A stretch of 34,967 nt of DNA from Candidatus Saccharimonadota bacterium (GCA_027346135.1 DAIESS010000004.1:1-34967), one strand, 5' to 3'; shown: positions 9,466 through 17,864, numbered from the stretch's first letter. Numbers and translations are program-made. Notes: generated from the letters alone by a model not told the origin.

Positions 9466-9689
9466 TATCGGGCTCTGTTAAAACTACGGTTCACTGCGTC
9501 TGCAAAGTAGGTGCGAGCCGAAACGTCACCTTCGTCAACGGTTCTAACAACGCCAAGCTGCGGGTCGACATCGCGGACGTTCCAGTCGACTTCAACCTCA
9601 TGTTGGACGGCCGGTGTGCCAAAGGCAGCGACATATTCAGACATGTAGCCTTGGTTTTCATAGGTTGGTTGAGATTCATGTGTGGTCAT
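9465..9689 (-). CDS. Hypothetical small acidic protein (ORF1 of attenuated mini-operon)
   Basis: 74 aa MTTHESQPTYENQGYMSEYVAAFGTPAVQHEVEVDW...; SD GAGGAAA upstream; downstream of promoter/leader/terminator at 9721-9898. Confidence 0.55.
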   Translation of the reverse strand: MTTHESQPTYENQGYMSEYVAAFGTPAVQHEVEVDWNVRDVDPQLGVVRTVDEGDVSARTYFADAVNRSFNRAR

Positions 9690-9720
9690 TTAAAATTTCC
9701 TCGGTGTAATTATTTAAAAA

Positions 9721-9750
9721 TTAAAAAATGGCTTTCGGTTGAAGCCATTT
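9721..9750 (-). terminator. Attenuator terminator upstream of ORF1
   Basis: Minus strand AAATGGCTT-CAACCGA-AAGCCATTTTTTAA: 9-bp stem with T6. Confidence 0.75.
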
Positions 9751-9777
9751 GAGGTTGCGGGGCTGTGCGGTGAACGA

Positions 9778-9861
9778 CTAGTTCTCGGCTTCAACCATGC
9801 TGAAGCACAGCCCTTGTAGGCCGAGAATAATAATCACCTGCTTCGCAACGTTAAAAGTCAT
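9778..9861 (-). CDS. 27-aa putative leader peptide MTFNVAKQVIIILGLQGLCFSMVEAEN
   Basis: Hand-translated; ATG lies about 8 nt after the -10, so likely leaderless; contains Ile-Ile-Ile-Leu run (ATT ATT ATT CTC); stop sits between competing stems. Confidence 0.6.
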   Translation of the reverse strand: MTFNVAKQVIIILGLQGLCFSMVEAEN

Positions 9862-9868
9862 ATTGCTC

Positions 9869-9898
9869 TATATAACGCTTATGAGCTGCCTTTGTCAA
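9869..9898 (-). promoter_or_regulatory. Promoter of attenuated mini-operon
   Basis: TTGACA (9893-9898), 17 nt to TTATAT (9870-9875) or 18 nt to TATATA (9869-9874). Confidence 0.75.
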
Positions 9899-9941
9899 GG
9901 CCCGGTTAAAGATGGCGGTAAAATTTTGTCACCACCATCAA

Positions 9942-9970
9942 TTGACAGGCATAATAATTAAGGGTATTAT
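9942..9970 (+). promoter_or_regulatory. Promoter of ORF 9996-10580
   Basis: TTGACA (9942-9947) - 17 nt - TATTAT (9965-9970), divergent from the attenuated operon. Confidence 0.75.
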
Positions 9971-9995
9971 CTGCGATGATTGTAAATATTAGACT

Positions 9996-10580
9996 ATGGA
10001 ACACCTTTTTAGTGATACATCTAGTTTTTCACGCGGTCACACGCAACTTGTCGAAGCTTTAAAACAAGCGCCGTCAATTTCCTGCGCCCGATTAGCGGCT
10101 GTTAGTGGCATCGCTATTGATGGATATTTTAATGATCCGAAGGCTGATCGTCTTGAACGCGATGATAAAGCGCGCTTGAGAGACGTCTATGGCGATATTG
10201 TTAACCGGGCTAGACTAGTCAAGGATGCGCTAGTTTCTCCCGACGAACCCGAAGACATGGAAGAGATGATTGCGGTTCGGCCTTTGTTATCTTTGTGTTC
10301 CGAGCATACGCATGACCAAACGCTTGACTCGGCTATGCGCGATATCCTGGAGAACATTAAAGATTCGTCGAGCTGCCAGCTAGATGAGAATGTACGTGTT
10401 TTTCTGTTTCGGGTCGCATTGGAGATTCCCCCGCACGAGATCGAAGGCGAAACCGACGACTTGGCGGTGAGTATAGTCCGAACCCAGTTACGCCCCAATC
10501 ATTTCACATCTATCAGAAGTGGTTTGGTCGTAAAACCAGATATCATCTATACCCTGTCCTTTGCGGGTTTTGAAGACTAA
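9996..10580 (+). CDS. Hypothetical protein, 194 aa
   Basis: Long ORF with consensus promoter and downstream terminator; no family recognised. Confidence 0.7.
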   Translation: MEHLFSDTSSFSRGHTQLVEALKQAPSISCARLAAVSGIAIDGYFNDPKADRLERDDKARLRDVYGDIVNRARLVKDALVSPDEPEDMEEMIAVRPLLSLCSEHTHDQTLDSAMRDILENIKDSSSCQLDENVRVFLFRVALEIPPHEIEGETDDLAVSIVRTQLRPNHFTSIRSGLVVKPDIIYTLSFAGFED

Positions 10581-10605
10581 ATAATTTTTCTGAAAAATTA
10601 TTTTA
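10580..10605. terminator. Bidirectional terminator between convergent genes
   Basis: AATAATTTTTCTGAAAAATTATTTT inverted repeat. Confidence 0.55.
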
Positions 10606-12973
10606 AGTTATTGAGCTTGTACTGAGTGTAGCGCTCGGCCGCTAAACGAGTTAGGGCTGGGTCTTCGTCGCTATTCACAAATTTCATAGCCTCGGCTAAC
10701 ATGGGGTGAATTTGGGCCAGTTTTTCGTGCATCTGAAGGACAAGCTTGCGATAACCCGGGTGGCCCTGGGGGCTGGTACGTAATTCGTTGAAGTGAAATG
10801 TCTCACGGGCATTCATCGTTACCTTCCAACGCATGCGGTGACCAAGCAAGGTGGCGTATTGTGCCTCTAGACCATAACCGGCCTCTTGCATGGCACTGTA
10901 CAGCTTAAGACTGAGTTCGAAGCATTGTTCGAACATATCAGTCAGGCCGGCTTCTTCCACTAAGGTCGGAATTTCGTAGCCGTAACGCGGCGTCAGCGCC
11001 TGCCAGGCTAGATCGTCAACCATGCGGTGACGTTGTAAATCACGGAAAATGCCATAGTCGCAGAGGATGTCCCAACTGTAATGGGCCTTTTCGAGGGCGC
11101 GACCCGGGCGATGGCGGCGATTGAGCCGTTCACCCATGTAGGCATCAAACACGGCTATTTTTTGGTCGTAAGGCCAGTTGGAGACTTCTTGGCGCAAAGT
11201 TTCAAGCGGCTGATTGCTGTGTTCGTACAGCATGTCAGGGACGAGGCTGAGCTCATTACGTGGCCAGACGTCCGTCAAGGTGACAGGTTCAGCATTGGCG
11301 GCATCATAGTGTTCGTTCAGCAATTCTTTGGCCAATTTATCAACGGCCGCATAAGTGTTAGCGCGATAAGCGATAACCGCTCCACCCCGTTCGGGCTTAT
11401 CAGCGCGCTCTAGGAACGTTGGGATGACCTTGCGGCCCTCTTCGAGCAATTTTTGACCGACAATTTTGGCTTCGGGCAGCTCATCACTTAGTAAATGCAT
11501 AATTAGACTTTCCAAAGCTTGGCCAGATGCAAAAATCCCTACTGTCGAGGTAGTTGCAACCGGCAAAACGGCTCGAATAGCATCACAAGCTTGCGCACGT
11601 GTGGCGCCCTGCCAGGCGATGTCACGCTCGGCTACGGGTGTGTCAGACTGCTGTCGAACATATTCGGTTAGGCGACGCACCATCGTCGAGTAAAGCTCAA
11701 AAATGGCATCCATCACCGAGTTGTAGGCTTCCCTGACCGGTTTGTCGAGATGTTCGGGCGTGTAATAGCGGAATTTGCCGTTTTCATCCTTCTGATCGAA
11801 GTAAATGTAACGGGTCGATTGTTCGAGGTAAGCGGCCAGCCGACCCCATTCCAACTTCTTGGTAAGGATATTTGAAGCGTTCTCGACAACCATGTGAACA
11901 CCAACGAGTTGTTGAACGGAATCGTCGCCATAAGCTGTGATCACGCGCTGCAAGAGCTTGGCGTCCTTACCAAGAGCCTGAGCAAACTCGTCCAAGATGG
12001 TGACGCGCATATCATCGCCGCGCCGTGACAACCGAGCCATGGCAGCGGCGATAGTAGTTGGGCTAAGCGTGCTGCTAAAGCCATAAACATCACCGTCAGG
12101 GTTGGTGACAACTTCTTCAAGGTAAGCCTTGCCTGCCTTAGTTATGACGCTGCGACCGTCTTTTTTGTCGATGTAGCCGTTGTCGTCACTCGCTGTGCTG
12201 TTTGAAGCCGGTTTGACAGTTTCGGCCTGGGCGACGGTTTTGAGTTTGACCTTAGGCTTGGTTGGGGCAGCCGGCAGTAAAGGCGAGACTTTCTCCCATA
12301 AAAGTTTGGCAATTTCATCGATGCTTAATAATTGGCCGCTCCGTACACAATCAATGCGGCTAAAGTCTTTCGGGAATAATTGACAGAGGTCGTCGTATAC
12401 CTCAACGGCGCGTTCCAAGTGGCTTAGGTCGGCCTCGTGAATATCACGTTTTTTGTCGGTATAAGACCGCTCGCCCTTCTGGTCGACTAAGCTTTGAGCT
12501 ATGTCGGCCGGGACGCGTAAGACGAAACTCATATCGGGCCGTGGTATGCCAAGCATCTGAAACTCAAGGTTGTCGAGCCAGATGAAGTAGCCGCGTCGTT
12601 GCTCGGCGTGGGCAAACTTGGTGCCCTGATGAGCCATGTTGCTGCCGGTAAAACGATTGGCGATAACTATTTTGCCGGCATCGAGGGCTTCGCGAATAGC
12701 GGCTGATGCTTCATAGCGGTCGAGCGCATAAAACAAGGAAGCCGTGTAAGGGCCAACCTCATCGGCAGTGCCGTATGCACCATTTAAATACTCTTTAACA
12801 AAGTATGACGATGGCTGGTCGTATTGCGGAAAGTCAAAAATAGCGACATCATGACCGTCCGACCCAAGTCGATCGACTAATTTCTTGAATTGAGTCCCTT
12901 TGCCTGAACCGTCCGTTCCTTCGATGACGATAAAAGTGCCGGCGGCTTTGTTGGTTTGCGGGCGCGGGTTCAT
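10598..12973 (-). CDS. Fusion: thymidylate kinase + duplicated FAD-dependent thymidylate synthase (ThyX-like)
   Basis: 791 aa. N-term IVIEGTDGSGKGTQF...YALDRYE...ANRFTGSNMAHQG (TMK); Pro/Lys/Ala linker; ThyX-like repeat 1 (WGRLAAYLEQSTRYIYFD...ARAQACDAIRAVLPVATTSTVGIFASGQALESLIMHLLS) and repeat 2 (RDLQRHRMVDDLAWQALTPRYGYEIP...MRWKVTMNARETFHFNELRTSPQGHPGYRKLVLQMHE). Confidence 0.88.
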   Translation of the reverse strand: MNPRPQTNKAAGTFIVIEGTDGSGKGTQFKKLVDRLGSDGHDVAIFDFPQYDQPSSYFVKEYLNGAYGTADEVGPYTASLFYALDRYEASAAIREALDAGKIVIANRFTGSNMAHQGTKFAHAEQRRGYFIWLDNLEFQMLGIPRPDMSFVLRVPADIAQSLVDQKGERSYTDKKRDIHEADLSHLERAVEVYDDLCQLFPKDFSRIDCVRSGQLLSIDEIAKLLWEKVSPLLPAAPTKPKVKLKTVAQAETVKPASNSTASDDNGYIDKKDGRSVITKAGKAYLEEVVTNPDGDVYGFSSTLSPTTIAAAMARLSRRGDDMRVTILDEFAQALGKDAKLLQRVITAYGDDSVQQLVGVHMVVENASNILTKKLEWGRLAAYLEQSTRYIYFDQKDENGKFRYYTPEHLDKPVREAYNSVMDAIFELYSTMVRRLTEYVRQQSDTPVAERDIAWQGATRAQACDAIRAVLPVATTSTVGIFASGQALESLIMHLLSDELPEAKIVGQKLLEEGRKVIPTFLERADKPERGGAVIAYRANTYAAVDKLAKELLNEHYDAANAEPVTLTDVWPRNELSLVPDMLYEHSNQPLETLRQEVSNWPYDQKIAVFDAYMGERLNRRHRPGRALEKAHYSWDILCDYGIFRDLQRHRMVDDLAWQALTPRYGYEIPTLVEEAGLTDMFEQCFELSLKLYSAMQEAGYGLEAQYATLLGHRMRWKVTMNARETFHFNELRTSPQGHPGYRKLVLQMHEKLAQIHPMLAEAMKFVNSDEDPALTRLAAERYTQYKLNNLK

Positions 12974-13683
12974 CGCGCTTTTAAACCTTGTATCTTTACG
13001 GGGGCAGAGCGGCTGTCTTTGTAGGCTTTTGGCAGCATTTGGTCGGGCGTCCAGGTTGCGATCAGCTCATTGATGTCGGTACCAAGCTGATATTTGCCAC
13101 TAAAGCCGTCATTGCGGCCCTCGCCGTAGTTGCCTTCTACTTCACCAGTCTCGTGGAAAACAGCTTGAGCGATGCGCTCGCCGACCGGCAGCAGAACCGT
13201 TTCGTTTTGGTTGAGATTGTAGATTTCAAGAGTTAACCGGTTGATGTAGCCTGGGTCGACCCAGCCGGCGTCAAAGCAGACGGCTATGCCATTACGACCC
13301 CAGCTGCTACGTGACTTAACTTCATATGCGCCAGGCGGTTTGATGCCAAAAAACTCATGCGTATGTGCCAGAATGCGCTCGCCGGGCCGCAAAGGTATGA
13401 CCGGATGGTCGGCCGGAATGCCCTCAAGCAGTCTAACGCCATTGGCAGCACACCAATCTTGATGAATAACGGCTTGTTGAACCGGGCCAAAGTAACGCGC
13501 GACATCGGCCTTGTCAAAAGGATTGTAAACATAGCCGCTTCGTTCCTGGCCTGTTCGATAAAAATAATAACCGAGCGTCACGTCTAGACTGGCGTGGCTA
13601 ATATGTTCAGGCTTGAATGGTATGCATACAATGTGTCCGGAATCGATCGCCTGCTTAATTTGCAGGTTACTGTATACGCTCAT
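12970..13683 (-). CDS. dcd: dCTP deaminase / dUTPase-fold protein
   Basis: MSVYSNLQIKQAIDSGHIVC...SRSSWGRNGIAVCFDAGWVDPGYINRLTLEIYNLNQNETVLLPVGERIAQAVF; SD GGAGGG upstream of ATG 13683; ATGA overlap with the fusion gene. Confidence 0.88.
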   Translation of the reverse strand: MSVYSNLQIKQAIDSGHIVCIPFKPEHISHASLDVTLGYYFYRTGQERSGYVYNPFDKADVARYFGPVQQAVIHQDWCAANGVRLLEGIPADHPVIPLRPGERILAHTHEFFGIKPPGAYEVKSRSSWGRNGIAVCFDAGWVDPGYINRLTLEIYNLNQNETVLLPVGERIAQAVFHETGEVEGNYGEGRNDGFSGKYQLGTDINELIATWTPDQMLPKAYKDSRSAPVKIQGLKAR

Positions 13684-13850
13684 GGTTTCCCTCCAAAGTT
13701 CATATGTATTGTACGATTTGTCAAAACCATTACGCAAGCAGCCGTTACTTTTTTACAATACTTATTAACGAGCGGCTATGTGTTGGCGGGTTGTCGTCTG
13801 GCCCGATAACCGATATTGAGTTTAGGGGCTTAAGACTTACAATATAAGCA

Positions 13851-15530
13851 ATGAAATCGTTAAAGACGCTGTTTTTCGTGCGCAAGTCATTTTGGCTGTG
13901 GTTGTCGATTATGGTTGTCGGTATACACGGGGCTTCGATTGTCGTTTCGGTCTTGCCGCGTTTGCTGTTAATTCGGCATGATGCCAGTGACATCAGCACC
14001 TCGGTATATATTGAGCTTTTGACTGGCCTAACTTTGATTTATTTGTGGAGTCTGTTACTTAGGCATAAGCGTAACGCCTGGCTGGTGGCGGTCAGTGTTT
14101 ATTTGTTTTTGCTGGGATATAACTTGGATGCCGTTATTATGAGTGCCGCCCGGCACGACATGGTTGGACCTGAGATAGTCCGTCGGCTTATCTTGCCGGC
14201 CGCTGTCGTTATCCCGTTATTCTTGCTGCGCCGATCATTTACTGTTCATAGCGACATGCAAAGCTTTCGCAGCGCCATAAAGCTAACTAGTTTATTGCTG
14301 GTCGTGACATTTTTGTATGGCGTTGGCGGTTTTATGATGCTAGATAATCATGACTTTCATCAGGAAATTTCGCCGCTATCGGCCGCTCACTACACGCTGG
14401 ACCGCTTCGACCTGACGACAGCGCAACCATTGCGCCCTCAAACCAAGCGAGCTGAACTTTTCATGCAATCGTTGTCAGTATTGAGCATCGGTGCCCTGAT
14501 TTATGCGTTGCTGGCCTTCTTTCAGCCCTTGAAGAACCGCCGCGCCGTCTCGCACCAAGATGTCAACGAGGCGATTGCTTTGATTGAGGCCCACCCTCGC
14601 AGCAGTGAAGATTTCTTTAAAACCTGGCCCAAAGACAAGCACTATCTTTTTACCCCGGATCGCCAAGCGGCACTAGGTTATAAGGTGGCTCATGGCGTCG
14701 CCTTGGTTGCCGGTGATATCTTTGGCGCTCGGGTTCGCTCCGAGCGGCTAATTCAGGAGTTTGAGGACATGTGTTACGTCAATGACTGGCTGCCGGCCAT
14801 TGTGTATACTGGTTCGGCCAACCGCAATTTTTACGAAAAACATGACTACAGTTTGCAGCTAATCGGTCGCGAGGCGGTTGTTGATGTGGCCCATTTTCAG
14901 ACCGAGCTGGCTAATAATAAATATTTTCGGCAAATTAGAAATCGTTACGCAAAATTGGATTACGCCACCGAGTGGCTTAAGCCGCCGCACAGTACGGAAT
15001 TACTGGATAATTTGCGCCAGGTTTCGGATGAATGGCTTCAGCAGCCAGGCCGAACTGAGCGCGGTTTTATGCTCGGTTATTTTTCGGTTGGCTATATGCA
15101 GAAATGTGAGATTTTGGTGGCTCGCGATGCCGACGGCAAAATCACAGCCTTCTTAAATCGTCTTCCCTCACCAGTGCCAGCCGAAGCGTCGTATGACCTA
15201 CTGCGCAGTAGCCAGACAGCTCCTGGCAATAGTAACGACTACTTGCTGATGAGTTTTATTGACCAACTAGCTAGCGAAAAGGTTGCGCGTTTGAATCTTG
15301 GTCTATGCCCGCTGGCGGGTGTCGATGAAACCGACGAGAATTCGATTGTTAATGTTGCTATGCGGTTCATCTATGCCAATGGCAACCGGTTTTATTCTTT
15401 CCGTGGCTTGGAACGCTTCAAGGCAAAATATGAGCCAGAATGGCATGACAGGTTCATCGCCTATAAGGGCGGTGTGCGCGGCTTCAGCAAGACAATGCGT
15501 GCTCTAACAAGCGCTATGAAAATTAGCTAG
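13851..15530 (+). CDS. Membrane protein with phosphatidylglycerol lysyltransferase-type C-terminal domain (DUF2156/MprF-like)
   Basis: N-terminal TM segments, C-terminal ...QEFEDMCYVNDWLPAIVYTG...GFMLGYFSVGYMQKCEILVARDADGKITAFLNRLPS...ASEKVARLNLGLCPLAGV...FYSFRGLERFKAKYEPEWHDRFIAY. Confidence 0.85.
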   Translation: MKSLKTLFFVRKSFWLWLSIMVVGIHGASIVVSVLPRLLLIRHDASDISTSVYIELLTGLTLIYLWSLLLRHKRNAWLVAVSVYLFLLGYNLDAVIMSAARHDMVGPEIVRRLILPAAVVIPLFLLRRSFTVHSDMQSFRSAIKLTSLLLVVTFLYGVGGFMMLDNHDFHQEISPLSAAHYTLDRFDLTTAQPLRPQTKRAELFMQSLSVLSIGALIYALLAFFQPLKNRRAVSHQDVNEAIALIEAHPRSSEDFFKTWPKDKHYLFTPDRQAALGYKVAHGVALVAGDIFGARVRSERLIQEFEDMCYVNDWLPAIVYTGSANRNFYEKHDYSLQLIGREAVVDVAHFQTELANNKYFRQIRNRYAKLDYATEWLKPPHSTELLDNLRQVSDEWLQQPGRTERGFMLGYFSVGYMQKCEILVARDADGKITAFLNRLPSPVPAEASYDLLRSSQTAPGNSNDYLLMSFIDQLASEKVARLNLGLCPLAGVDETDENSIVNVAMRFIYANGNRFYSFRGLERFKAKYEPEWHDRFIAYKGGVRGFSKTMRALTSAMKIS

Positions 15531-16165
15531 AGGCACTTTTTTAGAATCTTCAGTGTCTTGTTGTGAACAACGTCAATCGGATCCGATGCATCGATAACGG
15601 TGGCGTTAAAGTGAGCGGCAGCGGCACGGTAGCCTTGGGCGACCCTTTCAAAGTACTCGGGTGATTTGCTCTCGAAGTATTCCTTTTTGGCATGATTTTT
15701 GGCGTTTCGGCTTGTCATACGTTTTCGCGTAACCGAAGCAGGCGCATCGTAAACGATGACGCAATCGGGCTTAAACAGTTGCATGTCGATATCGATGATG
15801 CCAGTCGTAAATTCAATGTCTAAGCCGCTGCCGTAGGCTTGATAAGCAATATTGGACAGCGGGCTGCGATCGACCAGCACGCAGTAGCCTTCTTGGCGTT
15901 TGGTTTCGATGATTTCGGCTAAAGCGCTGTGCATGGCTAGTGAAATGTACATGTCGGTCAGAGGATTACGGTCAATCGGCGATAAGGACACTTTGCGAAG
16001 AGCTTCGCCAATCTCTGTACCGCCGTGAGTCTTAGTGGTATAAACTTTGCGGCCATCAGCGCGTAACGATTCAGCGGCAAGTTCAAGCTGTGTCGTTTTA
16101 CCGACGCCGTCCGGCCCGTCGAACATAATTAATCGGCCTAAAGAAAAATGAGCGGATGTTTCCAT
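15527..16165 (-). CDS. tmk: Thymidylate kinase (second copy in window)
   Basis: MFDGPDGVGKTTQLELAAESLRADGRKVYTTKTHGGTEIGEALRK...VDRSPLSNIAYQAYGSG. Confidence 0.85.
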   Translation of the reverse strand: METSAHFSLGRLIMFDGPDGVGKTTQLELAAESLRADGRKVYTTKTHGGTEIGEALRKVSLSPIDRNPLTDMYISLAMHSALAEIIETKRQEGYCVLVDRSPLSNIAYQAYGSGLDIEFTTGIIDIDMQLFKPDCVIVYDAPASVTRKRMTSRNAKNHAKKEYFESKSPEYFERVAQGYRAAAAHFNATVIDASDPIDVVHNKTLKILKKCL

Positions 16166-16197
16166 GCGCTCATTGTTTCAGGTGACGAAAAACTTGT

Positions 16198-17190
16198 CTA
16201 GAGTTCGGTCGTAGCAACCGTTATGCTGGGCCCCATCGTCGTGCTGATGTGGATAGCCTTAACGTAGTTACCCTTAACGCTAGCTGGTTTGTTGCCGCGG
16301 ATGCTGGCAAAGACGGCTGAAGCGTTGTCTTGCAGCTTGGCGGCGCCAAAGCTAACTTTACCGATGCCAAGGTGAACGATACCGGTGCTGTCGACACGGT
16401 ATTCAACCCGGCCGTCCTTAGCTTCTGAGACGGCCTTGGTAACGTCGGTGGTTACAGTTCCGCTCTTGGGGTTTGGCATCAAACCGCGCGGGCCAAGTGT
16501 ACGGGCATACTTACCTAATTTTGCCATTTGAGAAGGCGTTGCAATCAGGGTATCGAAGTAAATTACGCCTTTTTCAAGCTGCTTGGTGATTTCTTCAACA
16601 CCGACCAAATCGGCGCCAGCGTCTTTGGCGGCCTTGGCGTCATCGGCTTCGGCAAAAACGGCGACACGGATAGTCTTGCCGGTACCAGCTGGCAGAACCA
16701 GGTTGTCGCGGATGTTTTGGTCGGCATGGCGTGGGTCAACGCCAAGGTTGATGTGAGCTTCGACGGTGGCATCAAATTTGACTGGACTGGTCTTGATGGC
16801 AAGGGCTAAGGCTTCGTTCAACGAGTAAGTCTTGTTCTTTTCAACTAGCTGAGCAGCCGTACGGAACTTCTTGCCTTGACGCTCGACGCGCGGGCGAGTT
16901 GGGTTGGCGTGCTGCTTTGGCTTTTCGCTAGCTTCGGCATCGGCCTCGGCCTTGTGAGCCTTACGCTCTTCCTTGGCCTGCTTTTCTTCAGCTTCTTTAA
17001 CGGCCTTGCTGCTGCGCTTGCCGGCCTTAGCGGTCGATTTCTCGGCTACTTCTTTGATGCTATCTTTTTCTTGATCGCTAGCATTGCTAACTTCTTGACT
17101 ATTCCCATCCTTTTTCTCCTCTAGAGCGGTTTCCATAACCAACTCAGCTTCTTTGTCAGCTTTCTTAGTGCTTTTCTTGGCTTCTGCCAT
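16198..17190 (-). CDS. rplA: 50S ribosomal protein L1 with ~100-aa Lys/Ala/Glu-rich N-terminal extension
   Basis: [76 protein letters not shown]...[17 protein letters not shown]. Confidence 0.97.
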   Translation of the reverse strand: MAEAKKSTKKADKEAELVMETALEEKKDGNSQEVSNASDQEKDSIKEVAEKSTAKAGKRSSKAVKEAEEKQAKEERKAHKAEADAEASEKPKQHANPTRPRVERQGKKFRTAAQLVEKNKTYSLNEALALAIKTSPVKFDATVEAHINLGVDPRHADQNIRDNLVLPAGTGKTIRVAVFAEADDAKAAKDAGADLVGVEEITKQLEKGVIYFDTLIATPSQMAKLGKYARTLGPRGLMPNPKSGTVTTDVTKAVSEAKDGRVEYRVDSTGIVHLGIGKVSFGAAKLQDNASAVFASIRGNKPASVKGNYVKAIHISTTMGPSITVATTEL

Positions 17191-17207
17191 ATCTATTATA
17201 TCCTTTC

Positions 17208-17237
17208 GTGGTTGATAGCGAGCGTCAGCTCTCCCAC
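17208..17237 (-). promoter_or_regulatory. Putative L1-binding autoregulatory hairpin in rplA 5' UTR
   Basis: Minus strand GTGGGAGAGCTGACGCTCGCTATCAACCAC: GTGG/CCAC outer and GAGC/GCTC inner stems, resembling the 23S rRNA L1 site (GUGGGAG...CCAC); just upstream of the rplA SD. Confidence 0.5.
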
Positions 17238-17251
17238 AATTTACGTTAAAT

Positions 17252-17419
17252 CTATAGCTCGGGATGTAGTTTCAGTATTTGAGTAATGTCGGCTTCGTAT
17301 CGTTCAGCTAAGGCATCATCACCGACGTCATTGGCACTTTCGAGACTAAAAACCAGCCTGCTTAATCGTTCAATAACGGGTTCCGGGATGACGTGAGCAT
17401 GCGGTGCGGATTCGGACAT
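17252..17419 (-). CDS. 55-aa small protein between rplK and rplA
   Basis: MSESAPHAHVIPEPVIERLSRLVFSLESANDVGDDALAERYEADITQILKLHPEL; SD GGAG; 16 nt after the rplK stop; below the ORF track length cutoff. Confidence 0.6.
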   Translation of the reverse strand: MSESAPHAHVIPEPVIERLSRLVFSLESANDVGDDALAERYEADITQILKLHPEL

Positions 17420-17435
17420 TTCCTACTCCAGAGGA

Positions 17436-17864
17436 CTACTGTTCGACTTCGACGCCCATACTGCGGGCTGTACCGGCAACCATCTTTTTGACGGCTTCGA
17501 CATCGTCGGTATTCATGTCGTGGGCTTTTTCTTCGGCAATCTTGGTCAACTGTGCCTGTGTTAGCTTCTTGCTAACTTTCTCGGTGTTTGGACGGCCCGA
17601 ACCCTTGTCGATTTTCAGTTCGGCCCGGATGCGGTCGTCGGTCGGCATGCCGACAACGCGGAAGTCCATCGTGCGGTCATCATAGACCGTGATGTGTGCT
17701 GTAACGGTGGCGCCTTGCATTTCGCGCGTGGCGTCGTTGAAAGGATTAATGAAATCCATCATGTTGACACCGTACTGACCGAGGGTGCTACCAACTGGTG
17801 GTGCAGCACTAGCCTGGCCGGCTTTGATTTTCATTTTTAGGTTTGCTTTAACGGCTTTTGCCAT
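17436..17864 (-). CDS. rplK: 50S ribosomal protein L11
   Basis: MAKAVKANLKMKIKAGQASAAPPVGSTLGQYGVNMMDFINPFNDATREMQGATVTAHITVYDDRTMDF. Confidence 0.98.
   Translation of the reverse strand: MAKAVKANLKMKIKAGQASAAPPVGSTLGQYGVNMMDFINPFNDATREMQGATVTAHITVYDDRTMDFRVVGMPTDDRIRAELKIDKGSGRPNTEKVSKKLTQAQLTKIAEEKAHDMNTDDVEAVKKMVAGTARSMGVEVEQ

Noticed and set aside
9162-9752. Plus-strand 196-aa ORF
   Set aside because: Antisense to the L10 leader, rplJ promoter and ORF1/ORF2; no plus-strand promoter or SD seen.
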